Below, piece after piece: positions 1 through 13,829 of a stretch of DNA of 64,000 nucleotides. The notes beneath the pieces are model-generated. The model saw only the letters and a list, made by a program, of their open reading frames with translations, did no database searches and was not told the origin of the DNA. The DNA lies in the NCBI GenBank assembly GCA_964247055.1, contig OZ176054.1:5394001-5458000 (forward strand). The letters run 5' to 3'. The stretch's first letter is position 1, and every line of letters begins with the position of its first letter. A program made the translations under genes and the position numbers. Origin of the DNA: Paragordius varius (lineage: Eukaryota; Nematomorpha).

Positions 1-712
1 GTCATGCAGAAGCATTGATTGATTTTTTTGAAGGGTTGAAAGGTGCTTGTAAAACTTTCCGCGAGATCCTTTGATTGAAAGGGAGTTAGGTGCAAATACT
101 TTATCAATTGTAAACAATTTTATATATTCTGTTCTTGTGAACCTAAGGACAAAGTTTAATTAACATCGAAATACTTAACGTAAAAATAAAGGCCGCTAAA
201 GATAATACAGAAGGTGCGCCCATCTCCTGCTAATGATACATGATATACACTTAATTACCAGATCATTGTCGCAAAGCTCCCAAGGGTTCGCACGGAACGC
301 GTACATAATGAATAAATAAAATCTTAAAATTAGGTTTTTTAGTTTTCTTCCGGGAAAGCGAGCATAATTGAGATGTATAGTTCCGTTAAAATAAGTCTAG
401 CAAGAACAATAATTGTATATGTCCCAATTAAAATTTACAATGAAGTCATTAACCTGTACCTATTTTTTGAGAAGTGATCATAATTTTTAATTAATCATTG
501 CAATGTGCTATTCTATGCTATTTAGATACATTTTAGAGATATAGTATAAACCATCATCTTTAATGATTTCAAATATAAAGATGCCCAAAAACTTAACATA
601 CAACCAATAGATTTTTTATAAAAGATTATTAAATTACCTTAAACAGAAATTTCACCAAAAATAACGTTTATTAATAGTTTTTAGTTGATAAGTGGTACCT
701 TTTAAAACAAAT
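1..712. other. Intergenic flank left of the satellite array
   Basis: No open reading frame, RNA gene or repeat relationship is visible here. The sequence is AT-rich with scattered poly-A and poly-T. It ends where the first satellite unit begins, near the string ctatatatttataaaaatgg at about 713. I see no target-site duplication or element terminus at this left edge of the array. Confidence 0.5.
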
Positions 713-2252
713 CTATATATTTATAAAAATGGAAAATGCTGGCTTTGTGATCTGGTACAGGAAAACCGGTAGACCCAATCAAATCCAAATATCGAAAAAA
801 TATAATCATTAATAAATGTCCCGACAATAGCTTCGCCCTTTTTTTGAAATATGCCCCCAGTTCGGGCCCACCCCGTATGAAAAACGGGTTTTTTTTGAAA
901 ACAGAAGTCCACAAAATCGTGTTTTTGAGACAATTTTCCGGAGAACGTGTTGGACCATTCAATTTCAAATATGATTTTTGTTTACTTATTTTCGATTGCG
1001 CCGAACATAGTCGAGTCACTTTTTTGATTTAGGCCCTCTTTTTACCCGCTCCCCCCGTAAAATGCCATTTTTTTCAAAAAACAAAGTCCACAAAAATAAT
1101 TTTTTAAATCGATTTTTCGTCCTAGGTATGAGACCTTAAAAATTCAATAAAGATTCCACGTATTCCCTGTTAAAAGGCAAAAATTTTAGTCCACCGTTTA
1201 TTTGATGATAGCTGCTGGGTAAGGAGCTACCCGCTAAAAACTGATTTTTCATATAACTTTGTGATCTGTTTCCGGAAAACCGGTGAACCCATTCAAATCC
1301 AAACATCGAAAAAATATAATCATTAATGAATGCCCCGACAATAGCTTCGCCCTTTTTTGGAATTAGGTCCCCAGTTTGGGCCCACCCCGTGTGAAAAATG
1401 GGTTAAGTCAATTTTTTGGAGAACGTGTTGGACCATTCAATTTCAAATATGATTTTTGTTTACTTATTTTCGATTGCGCCGAACATAGTCGAGTCACTTT
1501 TTTGATTTAGGCCCTCTTTTTACCCGCTACCCCCGTAAAATGCCATTTTTTTCAAAAAACAAAGTCCACAAAAATAATTTTTTAAATCGATTTTTCGTCC
1601 TAGGTATGAGACCTTAAAAATTCAATAAAGATTCCACGTATTCCCTGTTAAAAGGCAAAAATTTTAGTCCACCGTTTATTTGATGATAGCTGCTGGGTAA
1701 GGAGCTACCCGCTAAAAACTGATTTTTCATATAACTTTGTGATCTGTTTCCGGAAAACCGGTGAACCCATTCAAATCCAAACATCGAAAAAATATAATCA
1801 TTAATGAATGCCCCGACAATAGCTTCGCCCTTTTTTGGAATTAGGTCCCCAGTTTGGGCCCACCCCGTGTGAAAAATGGGTTAAGTCAATTTTTTGGAGA
1901 ACGTGTTGGACCATTCAATTTCAAATATGATTTTTGTTTACTTATTTTCGATTGCGCCGAACATAGTCGAGTCACTTTTTTGATTTAGGCCCTCTTTTTA
2001 CCCGCTACCCCCGTAAAATGCCATTTTTTTCAAAAAAAAACAAAGTCCACAAAAATATTTTTTTGATTGTATTTTTTTGTCCACGGTATGAGACTGTAAA
2101 AATTCGAGAAAGATTTTTCGTATTGCCTGTTAAAAGGCAAAAATTTTAGTCAAGCGTTTCTTTGATGATAGCTGCTGAGTAAGGAGTATCTATCATATGT
2201 ATAGCATGTTAAAAGATATATGGATATTAATACATTATTTATCCTCATCTAT
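713..2252. repeat. First satellite unit, A-B-B configuration
   Basis: The first anchor-to-anchor distance is about 1540 bp, which equals one long unit plus one extra B. The B segment beginning gatctgtttccggaaaaccgg appears at about 1262 and again at about 1741, almost unchanged. This is a local duplication of B, the reciprocal of the A-only units further right. Confidence 0.85.
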
Positions 2253-5200
2253 CTATATATTTATAAAAATGGAAAATGCTGGCTTTGTGATCTGGTACAG
2301 GAAAACCGGTAGACCCAATCAAATCCAAATATCGATAAAATATAATCATTAATAAATGTCCCGACAATAGCTTCGCCCTTTTTTTGAAATAGGCCCCCAG
2401 TTCGGGCCCACCCCGTATGAAAAACGGGTTTTTTTTGAAAACAGAAGTCCACAAAATCGTGTTTTTGAGACAATTTTCCGGAGAACGTGTTGGACCATTC
2501 AATTTCAAATATGATTTTTGTTTACTTATTTTCGATTGCGCCGAACATAGTCGAGCCACTTTTTTGATTTAGGCCCTCTTTTTACCCGCTCCCCCCGTAA
2601 AATGCCATTTTTTTCAAAAAACAAAGTCCACAAAAATAATTTTCTAAATCGATTTTTCGCCCTAGGTACGAGACCGTAAAAATTCAATAAAGATTCCACG
2701 TATTCCCTGTTAAAAGGCAAAAATTTTAGTCCACCGTTTATTTGATGATAGCTGCTGGGTAAGGAGCTACCCGCTAAAAACTGATTTTTCATATAACTTT
2801 GTGAACTGTTTCCGGAAAATCGGTGATCCCAATCAAATCCAAATATCGAAAAAATATAATCATTAATGAATGCCCCGACAATAGCTTCGCCCTTTTTTGG
2901 AATTAGGTCCCCAGTTCGGGCCCACCCCGTGTGAAAAATGGGTTAAGTCAATTTTTTGGAGAACGTGTTGGACCATTCAATTTCAAATATGATTTTTGTT
3001 TACTTATTTTTGATCGCGCTGAACATAGTCGAGTCACTTTTTTGATTTAGGCCCTCTTTTTACCCGCTACCCCCGTAAAATGCCATTTTTTTCAAAAAAA
3101 AACAAAGTCCACAAAAATATTTTTTTGATTGTATTTTTTTGTCCACGGTATGAGACTGTAAAAATTCGAGAAAGATTTTTCGTAATGCCTGTTAAAAGGC
3201 AAAAATTTTAGTCAAGCGTTTCTTTGATGATAGCTGCTGAGTAAGGAGTATCTATCATATGTATAGCATGTTAAAAGATATATGGATATTAATACATTAT
3301 TTATCCTCATCTATATATTTATAAAAATGGAAAATGCTGGCTTTGTGATCTGGTACAGGAAAACCGGTAGACCCAATCAAATCCAAATATCGAAAAAATA
3401 TAATCATTAATAAATGTCCCGACAATAGCTTCGCCCTTTTTTTGAAATATGCCCCCAGTTCGGGCCCACCCCGTATGAAAAACGGGTTTTTTTTGAAAAC
3501 AGAAGTCCACAAAATCGTGTTTTTGAGACAATTTTCCGGAGAACGTGTTGGACCATTCAATTTCAAATATAATTTTTGTTTACTTATTTTCGATTGCGCC
3601 GAACATAGTCGAGCCACTTTTTTGATTTAGGCCCTCTTTTTACCCGCTCCCCCCGTAAAATGCCATTTTTTTCAAAAAACAAAGTCCACAAAAATAATTT
3701 TCTAAATCGATTTTTCGCCCTAGGTACGAGACCGTAAAAATTCAATAAAGATTCCACGTATTCCCTGTTAAAAGGCAAAAATTTTAGTCCACCGTTTATT
3801 TGATGATAGCTGCTGGGTAAGGAGCTACCCGCTAAAAACTGATTTTTCATATAACTTTGTGAACTGTTTCCGGAAAATCGGTGATCCCAATCAAATCCAA
3901 ATATCGAAAAAATATAATCATTAATGAATGCCCCGACAATAGCTTCGCCCTTTTTTGGAATTAGGTCCCCAGTTCGGGCCCACCCCGTGTGAAAAATGGG
4001 TTAAGTCAATTTTTTGGAGAACGTGTTGGACCATTCAATTTCAAATATGATTTTTGTTTACTTATTTTCGATTGCGCCGAACATAGTCGAGTCACTTTTT
4101 TGATTTAGGCCCTCTTTTTACCCGCTACCCCCGTAAAATGCCATTTTTTTCAAAAAAAAACAAAGTCCACAAAAATATTTTTTTGATTGTATTTTTTGTC
4201 CACGGTATGAGACTGTAAAAATTCGAGAAAGATTTTTCGTATTGCCTGTTAAAAGGCAAAAATTTTAGTCAAGCGTTTCTTTGATGATAGCTGCTGAGTA
4301 AAGAGTATCTATCATATGTATAGCATGTTAAAAGATATATGGATATTAATACATTATTTATCCTCATCTATATATTTATAAAAATGGAAAATGCTGGCTT
4401 TGTGATCTGGTACAGGAAAACCGGTAGACCCAATCAAATCCAAATATCGATAAAATATAATCATTAATAAATGTCCCGACAATAGCTTCGCCCTTTTTTT
4501 GAAATAGGCCCCCAGTTCGGGCCCACCCCGTATGAAAAACGGGTTTTTTTTGAAAACAGAAGTCCACAAAATCGTGTTTTTGAGACAATTTTCCGGAGAA
4601 CGTGTTGGACCATTCAATTTCAAATATGATTTTTGTTTACTTATTTTCGATTGCGCCGAACATAGTCGAGCCACTTTTTTGATTTAGGCCCTCTTTTTAC
4701 CCGCTCCCCCCGTAAAATGCCATTTTTTTCAAAAAACAAAGTCCACAAAAATAATTTTTTAAATCGATTTTTCGCCCTAGGTACGAGACCGTAAAAATTC
4801 AATAAAGATTCCACGTATTCCCTGTTAAAAGGCAAAAATTTTAGTCCACCGTTTATTTGATGATAGCTGCTGGGTAAGGAGCTACCCGCTAAAAACTGAT
4901 TTTTCATATAACTTTGTGAACTGTTTCCGGAAAATCGGTGATCCCAATCAAATCCAAATATCGAAAAAATATAATCATTAATGAATGCCCCGACAATAGC
5001 TTCGCCCTTTTTTGGAATTAGGTCCCCAGTTTGGGCCCACCCCGTGTGAAAAATGGGTTAAGTCAATTTTTTGGAGAACGTGTTGGACCATTCAATTTCA
5101 AATATGAATTTTGTTTACTTATTTTTGATCGCGCTGAACATAGTCGAGTCACATTTTTGATTTAGGCCCTCTTTTTACCCGCTACCCCCGTAAAATGCCA

Positions 5201-5424
5201 TTTTTTTCAAAAAAAAACAAAGTCCACAAAAATATTTTTTTGATTGTATTTTTTTGTCCACGGTATGAGACTGTAAAAATTCGAGAAAGATTTTTCGTAA
5301 TGCCTGTTAAAAGGCAAAAATTTTAGTCAAGCGTTTCTTTGATGATAGCTGCTGAGTAAGGAGTATCTATCATATGTATAGCATGTTAAAAGATATATGG
5401 ATATTAATACATTATTTATCCTCA

Positions 5425-8400
5425 TCTATATATTTATAAAAATGGAAAATGCTGGCTTTGTGATCTGGTACAGGAAAACCGGTAGACCCAATCAAATCCA
5501 AATATCGAAAAAATATAATCATTAATAAATGTCCCGACAATAGCTTCGCCCTTTTTTTGAAATATGCCCCCAGTTCGGGCCCACCCCGTATGAAAAACGG
5601 GTTTTTTTTGAAAACAGAAGTCCACAAAATCGTGTTTTTGAGACAATTTTCCGGAGAACGTGTTGGACCATTCAATTTCAAATATGATTTTTGTTTACTT
5701 ATTTTGGATTGCGCCGAACATAGTCGAGTCACTTTTTTGATTTAGGCCCTCTTTTTACCCGCTCCCCCCGTAAAATGCCATTTTTTTCAAAAAACAAAGT
5801 CCACAAAAATAATTTTTTAAATCGATTTTTCGTCCTAGGTATGAGACCGTAAAAATTCAATAAAGATTCCACGTAAAAGGCAAAAATTTTAGTCCACCGT
5901 TTATTTGATGATAGCTGCTGGGTAAGGAGCTACCCGCTAAAAACTGATTTTTCATATAACTTTGTGATCTGTTTCCGGAAAACCGGTGAACCCATTCAAA
6001 TCCAAACATCGAAAAAATATAATCATTAATGAATGCCCCGACAATAGCTTCGCCCTTTTTTGGAATTAGGTCCCCAGTTTGGGCCCACCCCGTGTGAAAA
6101 ATGGGTTAAGTCAATTTTTTGGAGAACGTGTTGGACCATTCAATTTCAAATATGATTTTTGTTTACTTATTTTCGATTGCGCCGAACATAGTCGAGTCAC
6201 TTTTTTGATTTAGGCCCTCTTTTTACCCGCTACCCCCGTAAAATGCCATTTTTTTTCAAAAAAAAACAAAGTCCACAAAAATATTTTTTTGATTGTATTT
6301 TTTTGTCCACGGTATGAGACTGTAAAAATTCGAGAAAGATTTTTCGTATTGCCTGTTAAAAGGCAAAAATTTTAGTCAAGCGTTTCTTTGATGATAGCTG
6401 CTGAGTAAGGAGTATCTATCATATGTATAGCATGTTAAAAGATATATGGATATTAATACATTATTTATCCTCATCTATATATTTATAAAAATGGAAAATG
6501 CTGGCTTTGTGATCTGGTACAGGAAAACCGGTAGACCCAATCAAATCCAAATATCGAAAAAATATAATCATTAATAAATGTCCCGACAATAGCTTCGCCC
6601 TTTTTTTGAAATATGCCCCCAGTTCGGGCCCACCCCGTATGAAAAACGGGTTTTTTTTGAAAACAGAAGTCCACAAAATCGTGTTTTTGAGACAATTTTC
6701 CGGAGAACGTGTTGGACCATTCAATTTCAAATATGATTTTTGTTTACTTATTTTGGATTGCGCCGAACATAGTCGAGTCACTTTTTTGATTTAGGCCCTC
6801 TTTTTACCCGCTCCCCCCGTAAAATGCCATTTTTTTCAAAAAACAAAGTCCACAAAAATAATTTTTTAAATCGATTTTTCGTCCTAGGTATGAGACCTTA
6901 AAAATTCAATAAAGATTCCACGTAAAAGGCAAAAATTTTAGTCCACCGTTTATTTGATGATAGCTGCTGGGTAAGGAGCTACCCGCTAAAAACTGATTTT
7001 TCATATAACTTTGTGATCTGTTTCCGGAAAACCGGTGAACCCATTCAAATCCAAACATCGAAAAAATATAATCATTAATGAATGCCCCGACAATAGCTTC
7101 GCCCTTTTTTGGAATTAGGTCCCCAGTTTGGGCCCACCCCGTGTGAAAAATGGGTTAAGTCAATTTTTTGGAGAACGTGTTGGACCATTCAATTTCAAAT
7201 ATGATTTTTGTTTACTTATTTTCGATTGCGCCGAACATAGTCGAGTCACTTTTTTGATTTAGGCCCTCTTTTTACCCGCTACCCCCGTAAAATGCCATTT
7301 TTTTTCAAAAAAAAACAAAGTCCACAAAAATATTTTTTTGATTGTATTTTTTTGTCCACGGTATGAGACTGTAAAAATTCGAGAAAGATTTTTCGTATTG
7401 CCTGTTAAAAGGCAAAAATTTTAGTCAAGCGTTTCTTTGATGATAGCTGCTGAGTAAGGAGTATCTATCATATGTATAGCATGTTAAAAGATATATGGAT
7501 ATTAATACATTATTTATCCTCATCTATATATTTATAAAAATGGAAAATGCTGGCTTTGTGATCTGGTACAGGAAAACCGGTAGACCCAATCAAATCCAAA
7601 TATCGAAAAAATATAATCATTAATAAATGTCCCGACAATAGCTTCGCCCTTTTTTTGAAATATGCCCCCAGTTCGGGCCCACCCCGTATGAAAAACGGGT
7701 TTTTTTTGAAAACAGAAGTCCACAAAATCGTGTTTTTGAGACAATTTTCCGGAGAACGTGTTGGACCATTCAATTTCAAATATGATTTTTGTTTACTTAT
7801 TTTGGATTGCGCCGAACATAGTCGAGTCACTTTTTTGATTTAGGCCCTCTTTTTACCCGCTCCCCCCGTAAAATGCCATTTTTTTCAAAAAACAAAGTCC
7901 ACAAAAATAATTTTTTAAATCGATTTTTCGTCCTAGGTATGAGACCTTAAAAATTCAATAAAGATTCCACGTAAAAGGCAAAAATTTTAGTCCACCGTTT
8001 ATTTGATGATAGCTGCTGGGTAAGGAGCTACCCGCTAAAAACTGATTTTTCATATAACTTTGTGATCTGTTTCCGGAAAACCGGTGAACCCATTCAAATC
8101 CAAACATCGAAAAAATATAATCATTAATGAATGCCCCGACAATAGCTTCGCCCTTTTTTGGAATTAGGTCCCCAGTTTGGGCCCACCCCGTGTGAAAAAT
8201 GGGTTAAGTCAATTTTTTGGAGAACGTGTTGGACCATTCAATTTCAAATATGATTTTTGTTTACTTATTTTCGATTGCGCCGAACATAGTCGAGTCACTT
8301 TTTTGATTTAGGCCCTCTTTTTACCCGCTACCCCCGTAAAATGCCATTTTTTTTCAAAAAAAAACAAAGTCCACAAAAATATTTTTTTGATTGTATTTTT

Positions 8401-9620
8401 TTGTCCACGGTATGAGACTGTAAAAATTCGAGAAAGATTTTTCGTATTGCCTGTTAAAAGGCAAAAATTTTAGTCAAGCGTTTCTTTGATGATAGCTGCT
8501 GAGTAAGGAGTATCTATCATATGTATAGCATGTTAAAAGATATATGGATATTAATACATTATTTATCCTCATCTATATATTTATAAAAATGGAAAATGCT
8601 GGCTTTGTGATCTGGTACAGGAAAACCGGTAGACCCAATCAAATCCAAATATCGAAAAAATATAATCATTAATAAATGTCCCGACAATAGCTTCGCCCTT
8701 TTTTTGAAATATGCCCCCAGTTCGGGCCCACCCCGTATGAAAAACGGGTTTTTTTTGAAAACAGAAGTCCACAAAATCGTGTTTTTGAGACAATTTTCCG
8801 GAGAACGTGTTGGACCATTCAATTTCAAATATGATTTTTGTTTACTTATTTTGGATTGCGCCGAACATAGTCGAGTCACTTTTTTGATTTAGGCCCTCTT
8901 TTTACCCGCTCCCCCCGTAAAATGCCATTTTTTTCAAAAAACAAAGTCCACAAAAATAATTTTTTAAATCGATTTTTCGTCCTAGGTATGAGACCTTAAA
9001 AATTCAATAAAGATTCCACGTAAAAGGCAAAAATTTTAGTCCACCGTTTATTTGATGATAGCTGCTGGGTAAGGAGCTACCCGCTAAAAACTGATTTTTC
9101 ATATAACTTTGTGATCTGTTTCCGGAAAACCGGTGAACCCATTCAAATCCAAACATCGAAAAAATATAATCATTAATGAATGCCCCGACAATAGCTTCGC
9201 CCTTTTTTGGAATTAGGTCCCCAGTTTGGGCCCACCCCGTGTGAAAAATGGGTTAAGTCAATTTTTTGGAGAACGTGTTGGACCATTCAATTTCAAATAT
9301 GATTTTTGTTTACTTATTTTCGATTGCGCCGAACATAGTCGAGTCACTTTTTTGATTTAGGCCCTCTTTTTACCCGCTACCCCCGTAAAATGCCATTTTT
9401 TTTCAAAAAAAAACAAAGTCCACAAAAATATTTTTTTGATTGTATTTTTTTGTCCACGGTATGAGACTGTAAAAATTCGAGAAAGATTTTTCGTATTGCC
9501 TGTTAAAAGGCAAAAATTTTAGTCAAGCGTTTCTTTGATGATAGCTGCTGAGTAAGGAGTATCTATCATATGTATAGCATGTTAAAAGATATATGGATAT
9601 TAATACATTATTTATCCTCA
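5425..9620. repeat. Homogenised run of four 1049 bp satellite units
   Basis: Four consecutive long units (anchors 5434, 6483, 7532, 8581) share the length 1049 bp and two diagnostic variants: ttttggattgcg instead of ttttcgattgcg, and loss of nine bases after gattccacgta. Two more copies of this variant lie at anchors 11741 and 12790. Such runs are expected from unequal exchange or recent block duplication. Confidence 0.85.
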
Positions 9621-12600
9621 TCTATATATTTATAAAAATGGAAAATGCTGGCTTTGTGATCTGGTACAGGAAAACCGGTAGACCCAATCAAATCCAAATA
9701 TCGAAAAAATATAATCATTAATAAATGTCCCGACAATAGCTTCGCCCTTTTTTTGAAATATGCCCCCAGTTCGGGCCCACCCCGTATGAAAAACGGGTTT
9801 TTTTTGAAAACAGAAGTCCACATCGTGTTTTTGAGACAATTTTCCGGAGAACGTGTTGGACCATTCAATTTCAAATATGATTTTTGTTTACTTATTTTCG
9901 ATTGCGCCGAACATAGTCGAGTCACTTTTTTGATTTAGGCCCTCTTTTTACCCGCTCCCCCCGTAAAATGCCATTTTTTTCAAAAAACAAAGTCCACAAA
10001 AATAATTTTTTAAATCGATTTTTCGTCCTAGGTATGAGACCTTAAAAATTCAATAAAGATTCCACGTATTCCCTGTTAAAAGGCAAAAATTTTAGTCCAC
10101 CGTTTATTTGATGATAGCTGCTGGGTAAGGAGCTACCCGCTAAAAACTGATTTTTCATATAACTTTGTGATCTGTTTCCGGAAAACCGGTGAACCCATTC
10201 AAATCCAAACATCGAAAAAATATAATCATTAATGAATGCCCCGACAATAGCTTCGCCCTTTTTTGGAATTAGGTCCCCAGTTTGGGCCCACCCCGTGTGA
10301 AAAATGGGTTAAGTCAATTTTTTGGAGAACGTGTTGGACCATTCAATTTCAAATATGATTTTTGTTTACTTATTTTCGATTGCGCCGAACATAGTCGAGT
10401 CACTTTTTTGATTTAGGCCCTCTTTTTACCCGCTACCCCCGTAAAATGCCATTTTTTTCAAAAAAAAACAAAGTCCACAAAAATATTTTTTTGATTGTAT
10501 TTTTTTGTCCACGGTATGAGACTGTAAAAATTCGAGAAAGATTTTTCGTATTGCCTGTTAAAAGGCAAAAATTTTAGTCAAGCGTTTCTTTGATGATAGC
10601 TGCTGAGTAAGGAGTATCTATCATATGTATAGCATGTTAAAAGTTATATGGATATTAATACATTATTTATCCTCATCTATATATTTATAAAAATGGAAAA
10701 TGCTGGCTTTGTGATCTGGTACAGGAAAACCGGTAGACCCAATCAAATCCAAATATCGAAAAAATATAATCATTAATAAATGTCCCGACAATAGCTTCGC
10801 CCTTTTTTTGAAATATGCCCCCAGTTCGGGCCCACCCCGTATGAAAAACGGGTTTTTTTTGAAAACAGAAGTCCACATCGTGTTTTTGAGACAATTTTCC
10901 GGAGAACGTGTTGGACCATTCAATTTCAAATATGATTTTTGTTTACTTATTTTCGATTGCGCCGAACATAGTCGAGTCACTTTTTTGATTTAGGCCCTCT
11001 TTTTACCCGCTCCCCCCGTAAAATGCCATTTTTTTCAAAAAACAAAGTCCACAAAAATAATTTTTTAAATCGATTTTTCGTCCTAGGTATGAGACCTTAA
11101 AAATTCAATAAAGATTCCACGTATTCCCTGTTAAAAGGCAAAAATTTTAGTCCACCGTTTATTTGATGATAGCTGCTGGGTAAGGAGCTACCCGCTAAAA
11201 ACTGATTTTTCATATAACTTTGTGATCTGTTTCCGGAAAACCGGTGAACCCATTCAAATCCAAACATCGAAAAAATATAATCATTAATGAATGCCCCGAC
11301 AATAGCTTCGCCCTTTTTTGGAATTAGGTCCCCAGTTTGGGCCCACCCCGTGTGAAAAATGGGTTAAGTCAATTTTTTGGAGAACGTGTTGGACCATTCA
11401 ATTTCAAATATGATTTTTGTTTACTTATTTTCGATTGCGCCGAACATAGTCGAGTCACTTTTTTGATTTAGGCCCTCTTTTTACCCGCTACCCCCGTAAA
11501 ATGCCATTTTTTTTCAAAAAAAAACAAAGTCCACAAAAATATTTTTTTGATTGTATTTTTTTGTCCACGGTATGAGACTGTAAAAATTCGAGAAAGATTT
11601 TTCGTATTGCCTGTTAAAAGGCAAAAATTTTAGTCAAGCGTTTCTTTGATGATAGCTGCTGAGTAAGGAGTATCTATCATATGTATAGCATGTTAAAAGA
11701 TATATGGATATTAATACATTATTTATCCTCATCTATATATTTATAAAAATGGAAAATGCTGGCTTTGTGATCTGGTACAGGAAAACCGGTAGACCCAATC
11801 AAATCCAAATATCGAAAAAATATAATCATTAATAAATGTCCCGACAATAGCTTCGCCCTTTTTTTGAAATATGCCCCCAGTTCGGGCCCACCCCGTATGA
11901 AAAACGGGTTTTTTTTGAAAACAGAAGTCCACAAAATCGTGTTTTTGAGACAATTTTCCGGAGAACGTGTTGGACCATTCAATTTCAAATATGATTTTTG
12001 TTTACTTATTTTGGATTGCGCCGAACATAGTCGAGTCACTTTTTTGATTTAGGCCCTCTTTTTACCCGCTCCCCCCGTAAAATGCCATTTTTTTCAAAAA
12101 ACAAAGTCCACAAAAATAATTTTTTAAATCGATTTTTCGTCCTAGGTATGAGACCTTAAAAATTCAATAAAGATTCCACGTAAAAGGCAAAAATTTTAGT
12201 CCACCGTTTATTTGATGATAGCTGCTGGGTAAGGAGCTACCCGCTAAAAACTGATTTTTCATATAACTTTGTGATCTGTTTCCGGAAAACCGGTGAACCC
12301 ATTCAAATCCAAACATCGAAAAAATATAATCATTAATGAATGCCCCGACAATAGCTTCGCCCTTTTTTGGAATTAGGTCCCCAGTTTGGGCCCACCCCGT
12401 GTGAAAAATGGGTTAAGTCAATTTTTTGGAGAACGTGTTGGACCATTCAATTTCAAATATGATTTTTGTTTACTTATTTTCGATTGCGCCGAACATAGTC
12501 GAGTCACTTTTTTGATTTAGGCCCTCTTTTTACCCGCTACCCCCGTAAAATGCCATTTTTTTTCAAAAAAAAACAAAGTCCACAAAAATATTTTTTTGAT

Positions 12601-13829
12601 TGTATTTTTTTGTCCACGGTATGAGACTGTAAAAATTCGAGAAAGATTTTTCGTATTGCCTGTTAAAAGGCAAAAATTTTAGTCAAGCGTTTCTTTGATG
12701 ATAGCTGCTGAGTAAGGAGTATCTATCATATGTATAGCATGTTAAAAGATATATGGATATTAATACATTATTTATCCTCATCTATATATTTATAAAAATG
12801 GAAAATGCTGGCTTTGTGATCTGGTACAGGAAAACCGGTAGACCCAATCAAATCCAAATATCGAAAAAATATAATCATTAATAAATGTCCCGACAATAGC
12901 TTCGCCCTTTTTTTGAAATATGCCCCCAGTTCGGGCCCACCCCGTATGAAAAACGGGTTTTTTTTGAAAACAGAAGTCCACAAAATCGTGTTTTTGAGAC
13001 AATTTTCCGGAGAACGTGTTGGACCATTCAATTTCAAATATGATTTTTGTTTACTTATTTTGGATTGCGCCGAACATAGTCGAGTCACTTTTTTGATTTA
13101 GGCCCTCTTTTTACCCGCTCCCCCCGTAAAATGCCATTTTTTTCAAAAAACAAAGTCCACAAAAATAATTTTTTAAATCGATTTTTCGTCCTAGGTATGA
13201 GACCTTAAAAATTCAATAAAGATTCCACGTAAAAGGCAAAAATTTTAGTCCACCGTTTATTTGATGATAGCTGCTGGGTAAGGAGCTACCCGCTAAAAAC
13301 TGATTTTTCATATAACTTTGTGATCTGTTTCCGGAAAACCGGTGAACCCATTCAAATCCAAACATCGAAAAAATATAATCATTAATGAATGCCCCGACAA
13401 TAGCTTCGCCCTTTTTTGGAATTAGGTCCCCAGTTTGGGCCCACCCCGTGTGAAAAATGGGTTAAGTCAATTTTTTGGAGAACGTGTTGGACCATTCAAT
13501 TTCAAATATGATTTTTGTTTACTTATTTTCGATTGCGCCGAACATAGTCGAGTCACTTTTTTGATTTAGGCCCTCTTTTTACCCGCTACCCCCGTAAAAT
13601 GCCATTTTTTTTCAAAAAAAAACAAAGTCCACAAAAATATTTTTTTGATTGTATTTTTTTGTCCACGGTATGAGACTGTAAAAATTCGAGAAAGATTTTT
13701 CGTATTGCCTGTTAAAAGGCAAAAATTTTAGTCAAGCGTTTCTTTGATGATAGCTGCTGAGTAAGGAGTATCTATCATATGTATAGCATGTTAAAAGATA
13801 TATGGATATTAATACATTATTTATCCTCA